From NCBI GenBank assembly GCA_934462715.1, contig CAKSIJ010000004.1:62001-126000 (forward strand): a stretch of DNA of 64,000 nucleotides, written 5' to 3'. This document shows, in pieces, positions 42,578 through 50,726 of this stretch. The stretch is from an uncultured Clostridia bacterium (GTDB lineage: Bacteria > Bacillota > Clostridia > UBA1381). The stretch's first letter is position 1; every line of letters starts with the position of its first letter. The position numbers were made by a program, and so were the translations under genes. Under the pieces are notes generated by a model. The model had not been told where the DNA came from and did no database searches. It was given only the letters and a program-made list of their open reading frames with translations.

Positions 42578-45500
42578 ATGAAAATTAAAAGGTTAATATC
42601 GGCAATTTTGCTGAGTATTTATTGTGTGGGAATCTGCGGCTTCAATACCGTGCTTGCGCAAACCGATATAGGCTTTGCGTTTGACAGGGAGTACCTCGAT
42701 TGGGGGGAAAATTCCTATCACATCTTCGGCGAGAACAACGGAACGGATACATTGGAATTTACCGTTTTTGCGGCGGTATATGAAAATGACGTTTTAAAAA
42801 AGACAGCGTCGGGGGAAACAAGAAAGGTTCTGCCCGGTGAGAAATTTGATTTTGAGGAAAGCATTGATGTAGACGGCATTGATTTGTTATCCTCATATTT
42901 AAAGGTTTTTATTTGGGATAATGCAAATAACATGAAGCCGCGCACGGAGGTTTTAAAGCCGCAGGGATTGAAGTTTACATATTCGGTTGAAAAGGACTGC
43001 GTGACCTCGGCAGGCGTTTATGATGAGAATAACAGATTGATTAGAACTCTTTGGAGCGGTGAAAAGACCGCCGCCGGAGAGCATGAGGGGATATGGGACG
43101 GAAAAGACGATAACGGATATCTGGCGGAAAGCAAGAAATACAGCGTAAAGGTGATGTCGAATAACGTATCGTATAATTTTGACACTATTATAGGAAATAA
43201 CAGCGAATGGGAATCTGACGATACAAAATTCCACGGCGGCAGCTTTATAGGTGATATGGTTTGCGTAGACGGCAAAATGTACTACACACAGCCGTATCAG
43301 GAGGGAATAAAGACAGGTGTATTCTTCAGAACCTCAAATCCGCATATTTCCTGCAATACCGAACGGTTTGGAGTCGGTAATCAGACAAGCAGAAGAGTTG
43401 CTTCAGACGGAAAATTGTTGTATTACGGAAATACCGAGCCGGGCGGTGTACGTACGTTTGTTTATGCTTATGACGCAAAAACTCACGAACAGGTTACTTT
43501 TGAATACGGAAGACCGGCGGCAAACCACTGGGGACACACAAATGCGTACCCGAGCACCATAAACTATCTTGAACATGAATCATGTGCCAATATAGGCGGA
43601 CTGGACGCACAGAATAACGGAGATTTCCTGTTTGTATCCTACATTTATACAGGAAAAGTATATGTTTTAAATAAAACAACAGGTCAAAATCTTACCGAAA
43701 TCGAGCTTGAAAGACCGCAGGCACTTTGCTGCGATTACGGTAACGGAATTTATGTGGGATACAAAAATTCTGAGGGTACAATGTCTGTAAGCTACTATAC
43801 GGTTGATGACAGCGGTACGCTGACTCTTGTTGATACCTTTGACGAAGCTTTTGACGATATCCGTGACCTTGCAGTATCGCCCGACGGAAAAACACTTGTA
43901 GTAGCAGATGGCGGAAACGAAAACAAGATAAAGGCATTCGATGTTACAACAAAGCAAAGAACATGGACATTCGGCAGCGGAGAAAGCTATTATACAGATC
44001 CTACAGTTAAAGATGATAAGCTTTTGTTAAATGATAAGGATCCTATTCAGAATAATACTTTCGTTGCTTTTGAAGAGGACAGTAACATACTTTGGTTCGG
44101 AGATTTGGGAAACTGCCGTGCAAGAAAGCTTGATTTGTCAAGCGGCACACCGGTTATTGCCGATACCATAATGTATCAGTGGTCAAGCCACAATGCGGCT
44201 GTTGACTTAAATAATCCCACAAGACTTTTTACAAATTTAAGAGAGTTTGAAATAGATTACAGCGAGCCGGACAGCAAAAAGGCATGGAAGCTTAAAAGAA
44301 ACTGGATAAAGGTAGCTGAAAATATAAGCTATTACGATCAGGATCTTATGGAAGATACCATGACTCTTTCAAACGGAAGAACCTATACAAAGATATATGA
44401 CGCAAATGCAAATACAAAATATTTATATGAAATTTGCGACACATATTTGCGAAATACCGGGATAGACCTTACCAGATGGGAATTGAGACAGGACGGTAGT
44501 CTTGGACAATATCTCCAGACGGGAATGGATAAAGTGTGGTCAATATGTGATTTGCAAGGCTTTGATGAGGATAATAATCCTATATGGAGTGAAAAAAGAG
44601 AGCTTGCAAGAGTGCCGGTTGACGATTACAGCCCGACAAGCAGCGGAAGCAGAAGCACCTGTCTGCCGATTACTTCATCTGGAGTTCTGGCTGTAATGTC
44701 ACCGTGGATAGGAGGAACGCAAACATTCAGAGACGCTAAGGTAATGCATCTGGGCGGCGTTGACTTGAATGGAGATACTACAAAGTGGTTGTTCAAAACT
44801 TCGCCTCAAGGTTCTAAAAACTACAGGGGAGATTTTCCGAAGGACGGTATCTTTGAAGCCGGTAACGGGGTTTCGGGAACGGCAAGTGATGTAAAAACAT
44901 TCGGAAAAAATATAATATACCAATATTACGGTGAATTTTACAAGAGCGGTCAAGCCGATAAATTCTATCATTATTATGATAACGGACTTTTGGTCGGAGT
45001 ATTCGGAAATGCGTCGAAGCAGAAAGCTGAATACGGCGAAAATTGGAACGTGGGAAATATGGCAGGTAACGGCTTTGACTTTTACTTTGTCCGCCCGGAA
45101 GGAATGTCTGATGATGAGATGTATATATATCAGAATGACGAAAGTCACAAAGGCGGCGTATGGCGCTGGAGAGTGACGGGACTAAATAGCATAGAAGTAC
45201 AGACAATCAATATAAAACTTGATATGGGCTTGAGAAACGGTCTGTCATGGGAGTATTTACCGCAAAAAGAATATGATGCGGATTTCGTAACAGCTTCCGG
45301 GGCCAGCACAGTGTTTAATAGTGCTGTCGCAACAGATACAAATGATGATTTTCTGCTCAGATATACCGGATTCTTCAAAGTGCCGGAAAACATTACAAAA
45401 CTTCAGTGTATAACAAAAGGTAATTTGAGAATTGTATTGAATAAAGAGGAAATATTAAATGCAACAGGAACAAAACTGATTAATTTTCCTAAGGACTTAA

Positions 45501-46381
45501 AAACCGGCGAGCTGTATCCGATTGAGATTGAGTGCAGTAAAAACGGTACGGCATATTCAGCACCAAAGATATATGCACAATTTACCGGAGTTGCGAGAGG
45601 AGTACAAATTGATGATTATTTATATCGAAGCAATGAAAAATACATCAACGAAAAGCATTTGACTTATAATCTTCTTGACGGTCTGCCGTTCGATGCAACA
45701 ATTGAATCCGGAACAGCAGGGTGGACAGCAGAAACTGGAATAAACCAATTCTCGATAAATAAAACGAATGTTGTAAATGACGGTTATGATGAGGAAAGGG
45801 ATATCAGCATTTGCACATATGCTTCGTGGGATGATGCAACAAAGGATAAATCAAGAATAACCTATAGAAAGCTGCCTTCAATAAAAGGCGATATTAAAGG
45901 CTGGACGCTAAATTCAAAAATAGCACAGCTGGGCGGCTGGATGAATTACGGAACGCTTGGAAATGAGCAAAACTCTGCCGGTATGCATTTTGATATCGTT
46001 GACGAAAACGATAAGGTTATTTCGAGATTTTTTTGGGGCAGAGGCACTAAAACCGGACAGGATAATCCGGATAATTACTGGAGTTATGCAAACGGCAAAA
46101 AGCTTTTCCAGGGAGATATACGAGGAAACGGCGCATTTATAAGCCAAATGTATTTTCATGAGTTTAATACTCCGTCACCGCTTGTAGTAAGTGCCGATAA
46201 CACAGGTATAACATTCAGCTATTATGGAGAAACGCTAAAGCTCCCGGTTTTTGAGAAAGATGCTGATTGGACCAAACCGGCTAAACTAAGGATTTCTCAG
46301 TTTATAAATGTACGCTCGGGACAGCCTATTTCAATGGAACTGAATCTAAGTGAACTTTTGTATACTGTAGATTATAACTAA
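42578..46381 (+). CDS. Giant exported propeller-like protein with N-terminal beta-sandwich domain
   Basis: A 1267-aa exported protein. The start at 42578 (AAAGGG SD 7 nt upstream) gives a signal peptide MKIKRLISAILLSIYCVG ending near LAQ. Residues about 29-125 form a domain related to the C-terminus of the previous product (VFAAVYENDVLKKTASGE; YLKVFIWDNANNMKPRTE). A FlgD-Ig-like module follows (SAGVYDENNRLIRTLWSG; GIWDGKDDNGYLAESKKYSVKV), then a propeller (about 210-870) with GKVYVLNKTTGQN and DLAVSPDGKTLVVADGG. The C-terminal 350 residues are beta-rich and may be a jelly-roll carbohydrate-binding module. Its layout parallels the 1397-aa protein at 35706, so the two are probably paralogues. 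It is the last gene of the 26-kb unit, before the terminator at 46419. Confidence 0.72.
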   Translation: MKIKRLISAILLSIYCVGICGFNTVLAQTDIGFAFDREYLDWGENSYHIFGENNGTDTLEFTVFAAVYENDVLKKTASGETRKVLPGEKFDFEESIDVDGIDLLSSYLKVFIWDNANNMKPRTEVLKPQGLKFTYSVEKDCVTSAGVYDENNRLIRTLWSGEKTAAGEHEGIWDGKDDNGYLAESKKYSVKVMSNNVSYNFDTIIGNNSEWESDDTKFHGGSFIGDMVCVDGKMYYTQPYQEGIKTGVFFRTSNPHISCNTERFGVGNQTSRRVASDGKLLYYGNTEPGGVRTFVYAYDAKTHEQVTFEYGRPAANHWGHTNAYPSTINYLEHESCANIGGLDAQNNGDFLFVSYIYTGKVYVLNKTTGQNLTEIELERPQALCCDYGNGIYVGYKNSEGTMSVSYYTVDDSGTLTLVDTFDEAFDDIRDLAVSPDGKTLVVADGGNENKIKAFDVTTKQRTWTFGSGESYYTDPTVKDDKLLLNDKDPIQNNTFVAFEEDSNILWFGDLGNCRARKLDLSSGTPVIADTIMYQWSSHNAAVDLNNPTRLFTNLREFEIDYSEPDSKKAWKLKRNWIKVAENISYYDQDLMEDTMTLSNGRTYTKIYDANANTKYLYEICDTYLRNTGIDLTRWELRQDGSLGQYLQTGMDKVWSICDLQGFDEDNNPIWSEKRELARVPVDDYSPTSSGSRSTCLPITSSGVLAVMSPWIGGTQTFRDAKVMHLGGVDLNGDTTKWLFKTSPQGSKNYRGDFPKDGIFEAGNGVSGTASDVKTFGKNIIYQYYGEFYKSGQADKFYHYYDNGLLVGVFGNASKQKAEYGENWNVGNMAGNGFDFYFVRPEGMSDDEMYIYQNDESHKGGVWRWRVTGLNSIEVQTINIKLDMGLRNGLSWEYLPQKEYDADFVTASGASTVFNSAVATDTNDDFLLRYTGFFKVPENITKLQCITKGNLRIVLNKEEILNATGTKLINFPKDLKTGELYPIEIECSKNGTAYSAPKIYAQFTGVARGVQIDDYLYRSNEKYINEKHLTYNLLDGLPFDATIESGTAGWTAETGINQFSINKTNVVNDGYDEERDISICTYASWDDATKDKSRITYRKLPSIKGDIKGWTLNSKIAQLGGWMNYGTLGNEQNSAGMHFDIVDENDKVISRFFWGRGTKTGQDNPDNYWSYANGKKLFQGDIRGNGAFISQMYFHEFNTPSPLVVSADNTGITFSYYGETLKLPVFEKDADWTKPAKLRISQFINVRSGQPISMELNLSELLYTVDYN

Positions 46382-46418
46382 CGAATTGTAATACTGCCAT
46401 TTTACAATAAATTGAAAT

Positions 46419-46457
46419 AAAAAGCTCCGACCCCAAAATCCGGGGCGAAGCTTTTTA
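46419..46457 (+). terminator. Rho-independent terminator ending the 26-kb locus
   Basis: AAAAAGCT-CGACCCC with GGGGCG-AGCTTTTT (small internal bulges), followed by TATTCTTTTT, 38 nt after the last stop. Confidence 0.85.
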
Positions 46458-46506
46458 TTCTTTTTACACATCATTTGAAAAAACTGCACATTAAGGAGAA
46501 TTAATT

Positions 46507-47442
46507 ATGCGCTTAAAGAAATTAAAAGAGGAATTTGAAAAAAACAAAAAAATATACGATTCAAAAAAACTGAAATTTATCGGCGTTGACGGCTTTGACG
46601 TATACAATCCGTCAATCCCCTTTGAATTTCAAAACAAAACATATATTTTCGGAAGATTGGAAAAAAGAGAGGAATGGGCAAGAAGCTGGGTAAGACTTTT
46701 TGAGAAAACCGGAGATGATACATATTCGTTGATTCAAAACAGCATGATTTATCAACTTGAAGATCCGTACATTTCAAAAATCGGAGATGAAATAGTAATG
46801 GGCGGAACTCATGTCAGATATTCCAAAGGTGAAATCGACACCTATTACGGATATTTCTATCGGGGACTCGACATAAACAATATGTACTACTTTACAACAG
46901 GCCCCGACTACATGAAGGATATCCGTCTGATTGAGCTTGACAACGGTGAAATAGGAGTATTTTCACGCCCGAGAAGCAAGGAAATCTATAAAAAGTACGG
47001 AAGCGAGTCGGTTGTCGGCTTCACAACAGTAAAAAGCCTTGATGAGCTTTGCGCCGATAAAATACAAAATGCTAAAGTCGTTGAGGGACTGATACACAAT
47101 GATGAATGGGGCGGCTGTAATCAGTGCTATCGCTTGAAAAGCGGGAAAATAGGGGTAATCGGACATCAGTCCTATAACGATAACGGCGTGTCGGTTTATA
47201 TGAATACCGCTTTTGTATTTGACCCGATAACCTTCGAGGTATCGGATTTTAAAATAATAGGCACAAGAAGTTGTTATCCCGAAGGCCCTTCAAAAAAGCC
47301 CGATTTGGTTGATTGTGCGTTTACCTCGGGAATCTGCAAAAGAAATGATGAAAAGGTTAATTTGTATAGCGGTATAGGCGACTGCGAGGCAGGCAGGATA
47401 ACAATAGACAACCCGTTTGCAAAAGATGAAATAATATGGTAA
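46507..47442 (+). CDS. DUF1861-like protein (five-bladed propeller, glycosidase-related)
   Basis: A 311-aa cytoplasmic protein that resembles the DUF1861 family, which has a beta-propeller fold related to GH43/GH130-type enzymes. The N-terminal part reads LKFIGVDGFDVYNPSIPFE...YIFGRLEKREEWARSWVRLFE, and EDPYISKIGDEIVMGGTHVRY and FSRPRSKEIYKKYG follow. The His/Asp-containing HNDEWGGCNQCYRL and SCYPEGPSKKPDLVDCAFTSGI segments could be substrate-site elements, but catalysis is unproven for the family. AAGGAG SD lies 7 nt before the ATG. It sits just past the terminator of the glycan locus and upstream of a phosphoesterase and phosphoglucomutase, so a role in processing imported sugar is plausible. 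Confidence 0.7.
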   Translation: MRLKKLKEEFEKNKKIYDSKKLKFIGVDGFDVYNPSIPFEFQNKTYIFGRLEKREEWARSWVRLFEKTGDDTYSLIQNSMIYQLEDPYISKIGDEIVMGGTHVRYSKGEIDTYYGYFYRGLDINNMYYFTTGPDYMKDIRLIELDNGEIGVFSRPRSKEIYKKYGSESVVGFTTVKSLDELCADKIQNAKVVEGLIHNDEWGGCNQCYRLKSGKIGVIGHQSYNDNGVSVYMNTAFVFDPITFEVSDFKIIGTRSCYPEGPSKKPDLVDCAFTSGICKRNDEKVNLYSGIGDCEAGRITIDNPFAKDEIIW

Positions 47443-47462
47443 CAGATTCAACGGAAAGGAAA

Positions 47463-47597
47463 AACGTGAAAAATATGCTGCGCATCTTACCTCTTTTCGA
47501 GGTTAGGAGTATAAACATACGCCGTCACCTCTCAAAAAGGCAACCTGCTTGCATCTTTTCCACGTTGAGGCTTGTATCGCCGCACGGCGGCGGAATG
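47463..47597 (+). repeat. About 130-bp intergenic repeat, copy B
   Basis: Terminal inverted repeats AACGTGAAAAATATGC (47463-47478) and GCATCTTTTCCACGTT (47551-47566). Internal arms ACCTC (47489-47493), GAGGT (47499-47503) and ACCTC (47527-47531) allow two mutually exclusive stems. A GC hairpin GCCGC-ACG-GCGGC (47579-47591) ends it, directly before the SD ATGGAGGAC of the phosphoesterase gene. It aligns with copy A at 23038 and, in part, with 51970-52050. Confidence 0.8.
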
Positions 47598-47607
47598 GAG
47601 GACTAAT

Positions 47608-48828
47608 ATGTGTGATTTAAGCTTTTGTGTAATATCCGATGCTCACATTACATCGTTCGGTGATGAAATAAACAAGTTTTCAAAAACACTGAAATATTAC
47701 AGTGAGAATCATAAAGAATGTAATTTGTATGTTTTTAACGGCGATATTGTGTATCAGGTGGAATCGTACGACAAGCCGAAATGCGAAAAGCTCAATTCAG
47801 AGTGCTACGACATAGCAAATGCGGAAATTGAAAAATACATACCGGAAAAAAGAAAGCTTTTCGTTTTAGGAAATCACGAATTTCCGCAAGGAAATACAGA
47901 GGAAAAAATAACTTATGACGCATTTTCGATGTGGAGTGAGAAATTTTCATCGCCGATTCACGAGCATATTACGGTATCGGGGTATCATTTCATAAAAATG
48001 GGAGCGTGTTCGTGGGATTTCACCGTGGGAGATGCGGAGGAGGAATGGGCGGTTGCCGAAATTGAAAAGGCGAAAAAGGATAATGATTTACCGATATTTG
48101 TTTTTCATCACGGCAGTATTCCCGATACTGTTGCATATTCCGAAAACAGTACACTTTTTTCAAAAAGCTTTTGCGATTACTTAAAGAAGCAGCCGAGAGT
48201 GATTTTTACGGGCGGTCATGAACACAGTCATTTCCTGGACGAAAAATCAATTTTCCAGAACGGCTTTACCATGATAAGCGCACCGATGTGCGCCGGAGTT
48301 TCCTGCTTTGACGGCTGTGATTTTTTAAAGCCGAGGGTGGAGTGCGTGTCGCAGAGTCTGTTTTTTGAGGTGACAAAAAATAAAGTGAACGTTTACAGAG
48401 TTGATAATTCCTGCAATAAGGTCTGGAAAGAAGCGTGGGAAATCGATGTTGACGAAAACAAAAGAGGTATATACAAATACGGAAAAGACAGAAAAGAAAA
48501 TTATCCGAAAAACGGTTTTAAGCCTGACGCAAAAATCAATGCCTATGCGGAAAATGACAGCATTATGTTGGATATTGAGCAAAGCTTTCTGAACGATACG
48601 ATAGTGGAATACTATGATATTTCTGTTTGTGACACGGCAGGGAAAGAGATATATCGCACGAAACGGCATACCGATTTTTATAAGCTTTCAATGAATATAG
48701 AACAGGACAAAATTTACAAAACAGATATTCCGAATCAGGATATTGATGAGTGCGTAATAAGCGTAAAACCGCTGAATTGTTTTTTTGAAACATTCGGCGA
48801 AGCGCTTTCGGTTAAAGTGAAATTGTGA
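47608..48828 (+). CDS. Calcineurin-type metallophosphoesterase
   Basis: A 406-aa protein with all metallophosphoesterase motifs: SDAH (10-13), FNGDIV, LGNHE (the GNH[DE] motif), FHHGS and GGHEHSH. These bind a dinuclear metal centre and hydrolyse phosphomono- or diesters. The phosphoesterase domain fills about 1-270; the C-terminal 130 residues look like a separate beta domain. There is no signal peptide, so it should be cytoplasmic. The start at 47608 has GGAGG at short spacing; upstream in-frame codons would run into the repeat element. It is 15 nt before the phosphoglucomutase gene and surely cotranscribed. The substrate, possibly a sugar phosphate or diester, is unknown. Confidence 0.85.
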   Translation: MCDLSFCVISDAHITSFGDEINKFSKTLKYYSENHKECNLYVFNGDIVYQVESYDKPKCEKLNSECYDIANAEIEKYIPEKRKLFVLGNHEFPQGNTEEKITYDAFSMWSEKFSSPIHEHITVSGYHFIKMGACSWDFTVGDAEEEWAVAEIEKAKKDNDLPIFVFHHGSIPDTVAYSENSTLFSKSFCDYLKKQPRVIFTGGHEHSHFLDEKSIFQNGFTMISAPMCAGVSCFDGCDFLKPRVECVSQSLFFEVTKNKVNVYRVDNSCNKVWKEAWEIDVDENKRGIYKYGKDRKENYPKNGFKPDAKINAYAENDSIMLDIEQSFLNDTIVEYYDISVCDTAGKEIYRTKRHTDFYKLSMNIEQDKIYKTDIPNQDIDECVISVKPLNCFFETFGEALSVKVKL

Positions 48829-48843
48829 AAAGAGGTATAATAG

Positions 48844-50514
48844 ATGTATAAAACTGAATATAAAAAATGGCTGAACAGCCCGGCGGTTGACGAAAAGACA
48901 AAGGAAGAATTAAAGAAAATGGCCGATGAGGAAATCAGCGATTGCTTTTACCGCAATCTTGAGTTCGGAACAGGCGGAATGAGGGGGATTTTAGGCGTCG
49001 GAACGAACCGTATCAATGTGTATACAGTAAGAAAAATCACGCAAGGCTTGGCAAATGAAATAAAGGGAATACCGGGCGGTGACAAAATGGGGGTTGTTAT
49101 TTCCTATGATTCAAGAAAAATGTCTGAAGAATTTGCAAAAGAATGTGCAAGCGTTCTTTCGGCAAACGGAATTACGGCATATGTTTTTGACTCATTAAGA
49201 GCGACCCCGGAATTATCCTTTGCGGTAAGATACTTAAAATGCATACGGGGGATAATGATCACCGCAAGTCACAATCCGAAAGAATATAACGGATATAAAA
49301 TATATGCAGGCGACGGCTGTCAGCTGCCGCCCGAGCCTGCCGAAAGGATTGCAGGGTATATAGACAAAACCGACATTTTTGCCGATGTTAAAATAAGCGA
49401 AAATCCGTCATATAAAATTGTCGGAAAGGAAATCGACGATGCGTATATCAATGCGGTTTTAAAGGAATCGCTCGGGGTGAAAATCCCCGAAAATATGAGG
49501 GTTGTATATACTCCTCTGCACGGAACGGGCAATATTCCGGTAAGACGAATACTGTCCGAAATCGGTGTGAAAAATGCTTTTGTCGTTCCGGAGCAGGAGC
49601 TGCCGGACGGCGATTTTAAGACAGTCAAATCCCCGAATCCGGAGGACAGTGCGGCAATGAGCATGGCGATAGAGTATGCTAAAAGGATAAATGCCGATCT
49701 GGTGCTCGGTACAGATCCCGATTGCGACAGAGTGGGAATTGCGGTGAAAAACCGTGAAAACGAGTATGTATGCTTAAACGGAAATCAGACAGGAGCGTTG
49801 ATGTGCGAATTTATATTGCGAAAGCTCTCTGAAGAAAACAGAATTCCTAAGAACGGTACTGTCGTAAAAACAATTGTAACAACGGATATTATAGAAAAAA
49901 TCACGGATGAATACGGCGTCGGAACGGTAAATGTTTTAACCGGTTTTAAGTACATAGGCGAAAAAATCGGAGAATTTGAAAAGCAGGGGAATGAAGAACG
50001 GTTCATTTTCGGACTTGAAGAAAGCTACGGCTATCTGAAAGGCACGTACGCAAGAGATAAGGACGCTGTTGTTGCTTCAATGCTTATATGTCAAATGACG
50101 GCGGACTATATTGCAAAAGGAAAAAGCGTATATGACGGAATGGCAGATTTATACAAAAAATACGGTTACAGCGAACAGCTTTTAAAAACCTACACAATTC
50201 CCGGGGCCTCCGGTGCCGAAAAAATAAAACACGTGATGAGCAGTATCAGAAACAATCCGTTTTCGGATATAGCGGGATTCAAGGTTATTAAAACAGAGGA
50301 CTACGAAAACGGAATAAATAATCTGCCGAAATCGAATGTTATAAAGCTTATTACAGAGAACGGCTGGATTGCCATAAGACCGTCAGGAACAGAACCGAAG
50401 CTTAAATTGTATTTTGAAATTTCCGGAAAGGAAAAAGCAAGGGTCAAAGAGGATATGCTGTCCGTAAATGATGACTTTGAGAAGAAAACGGAAAAAATTA
50501 TAAATGAGGGTTAG
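48844..50514 (+). CDS. pgcA: Phosphoglucomutase/phosphomannomutase
   Basis: A cytoplasmic alpha-D-phosphohexomutase interconverting hexose-1- and 6-phosphates. The 556-aa product has the four family landmarks: catalytic phosphoserine Ser142 in TASHNPKEYNGYK, the metal loop DPDCDR at 291-296, the sugar-binding loop FGLEESYGYL, and the phosphate-binding loop RPSGTEPKLKLYFE near the C-terminus. Length and sequence fit the PgcA (Bacillus-type phosphoglucomutase) subgroup. SD AGAGG is 8 nt upstream. Its place after the phosphoesterase, at the end of the glycan region, fits channelling of sugar phosphates into glycolysis. Gene symbol by similarity to PgcA, not proven. Confidence 0.9.
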   Translation: MYKTEYKKWLNSPAVDEKTKEELKKMADEEISDCFYRNLEFGTGGMRGILGVGTNRINVYTVRKITQGLANEIKGIPGGDKMGVVISYDSRKMSEEFAKECASVLSANGITAYVFDSLRATPELSFAVRYLKCIRGIMITASHNPKEYNGYKIYAGDGCQLPPEPAERIAGYIDKTDIFADVKISENPSYKIVGKEIDDAYINAVLKESLGVKIPENMRVVYTPLHGTGNIPVRRILSEIGVKNAFVVPEQELPDGDFKTVKSPNPEDSAAMSMAIEYAKRINADLVLGTDPDCDRVGIAVKNRENEYVCLNGNQTGALMCEFILRKLSEENRIPKNGTVVKTIVTTDIIEKITDEYGVGTVNVLTGFKYIGEKIGEFEKQGNEERFIFGLEESYGYLKGTYARDKDAVVASMLICQMTADYIAKGKSVYDGMADLYKKYGYSEQLLKTYTIPGASGAEKIKHVMSSIRNNPFSDIAGFKVIKTEDYENGINNLPKSNVIKLITENGWIAIRPSGTEPKLKLYFEISGKEKARVKEDMLSVNDDFEKKTEKIINEG

Positions 50515-50542
50515 GCGCGAGCTCGGCTCTCTCATGCCTAAC
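50510..50542. repeat. Degenerate GGCATGAG-type palindrome overlapping the pgcA stop
   Basis: GTTAGGC...GCCTAAC stem with an inner GAG/CTC; the right half CTCATGCCT matches the palindromes at 1735 and 19985. The pgcA stop TAG lies in its left arm. Confidence 0.5.
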
Positions 50543-50549
50543 CGATACG

Positions 50550-50590
50550 GGTAATTGTAAAACTTGCGGATTTACAGTTGCCTGTTTGGT
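50550..50590 (+). terminator. Candidate terminator after pgcA
   Basis: GGTAATTGTAAA pairs with TTTACAGTTGCC through 12 positions (two G-U), 9-nt loop, followed by TGTTTGGTTTAT, a broken U-run. Confidence 0.5.
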
Positions 50591-50654
50591 TTATACTGTA
50601 GAATCTTGTTATATTTATCATTTTATTTGAGAAAAAAATAATGCATAATATCAA

Positions 50655-50683
50655 TTGACTGAAATGCTGTGATGATGTATAAT
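50655..50683 (+). promoter_or_regulatory. Predicted promoter of the EamA transporter gene
   Basis: TTGACT, 17-nt spacer, TATAAT, 43 nt upstream of the start codon. Confidence 0.75.
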
Positions 50684-50726
50684 AATATGGTCAGATAGTA
50701 ATTTAATACAAAAAGGACTGATTCAT

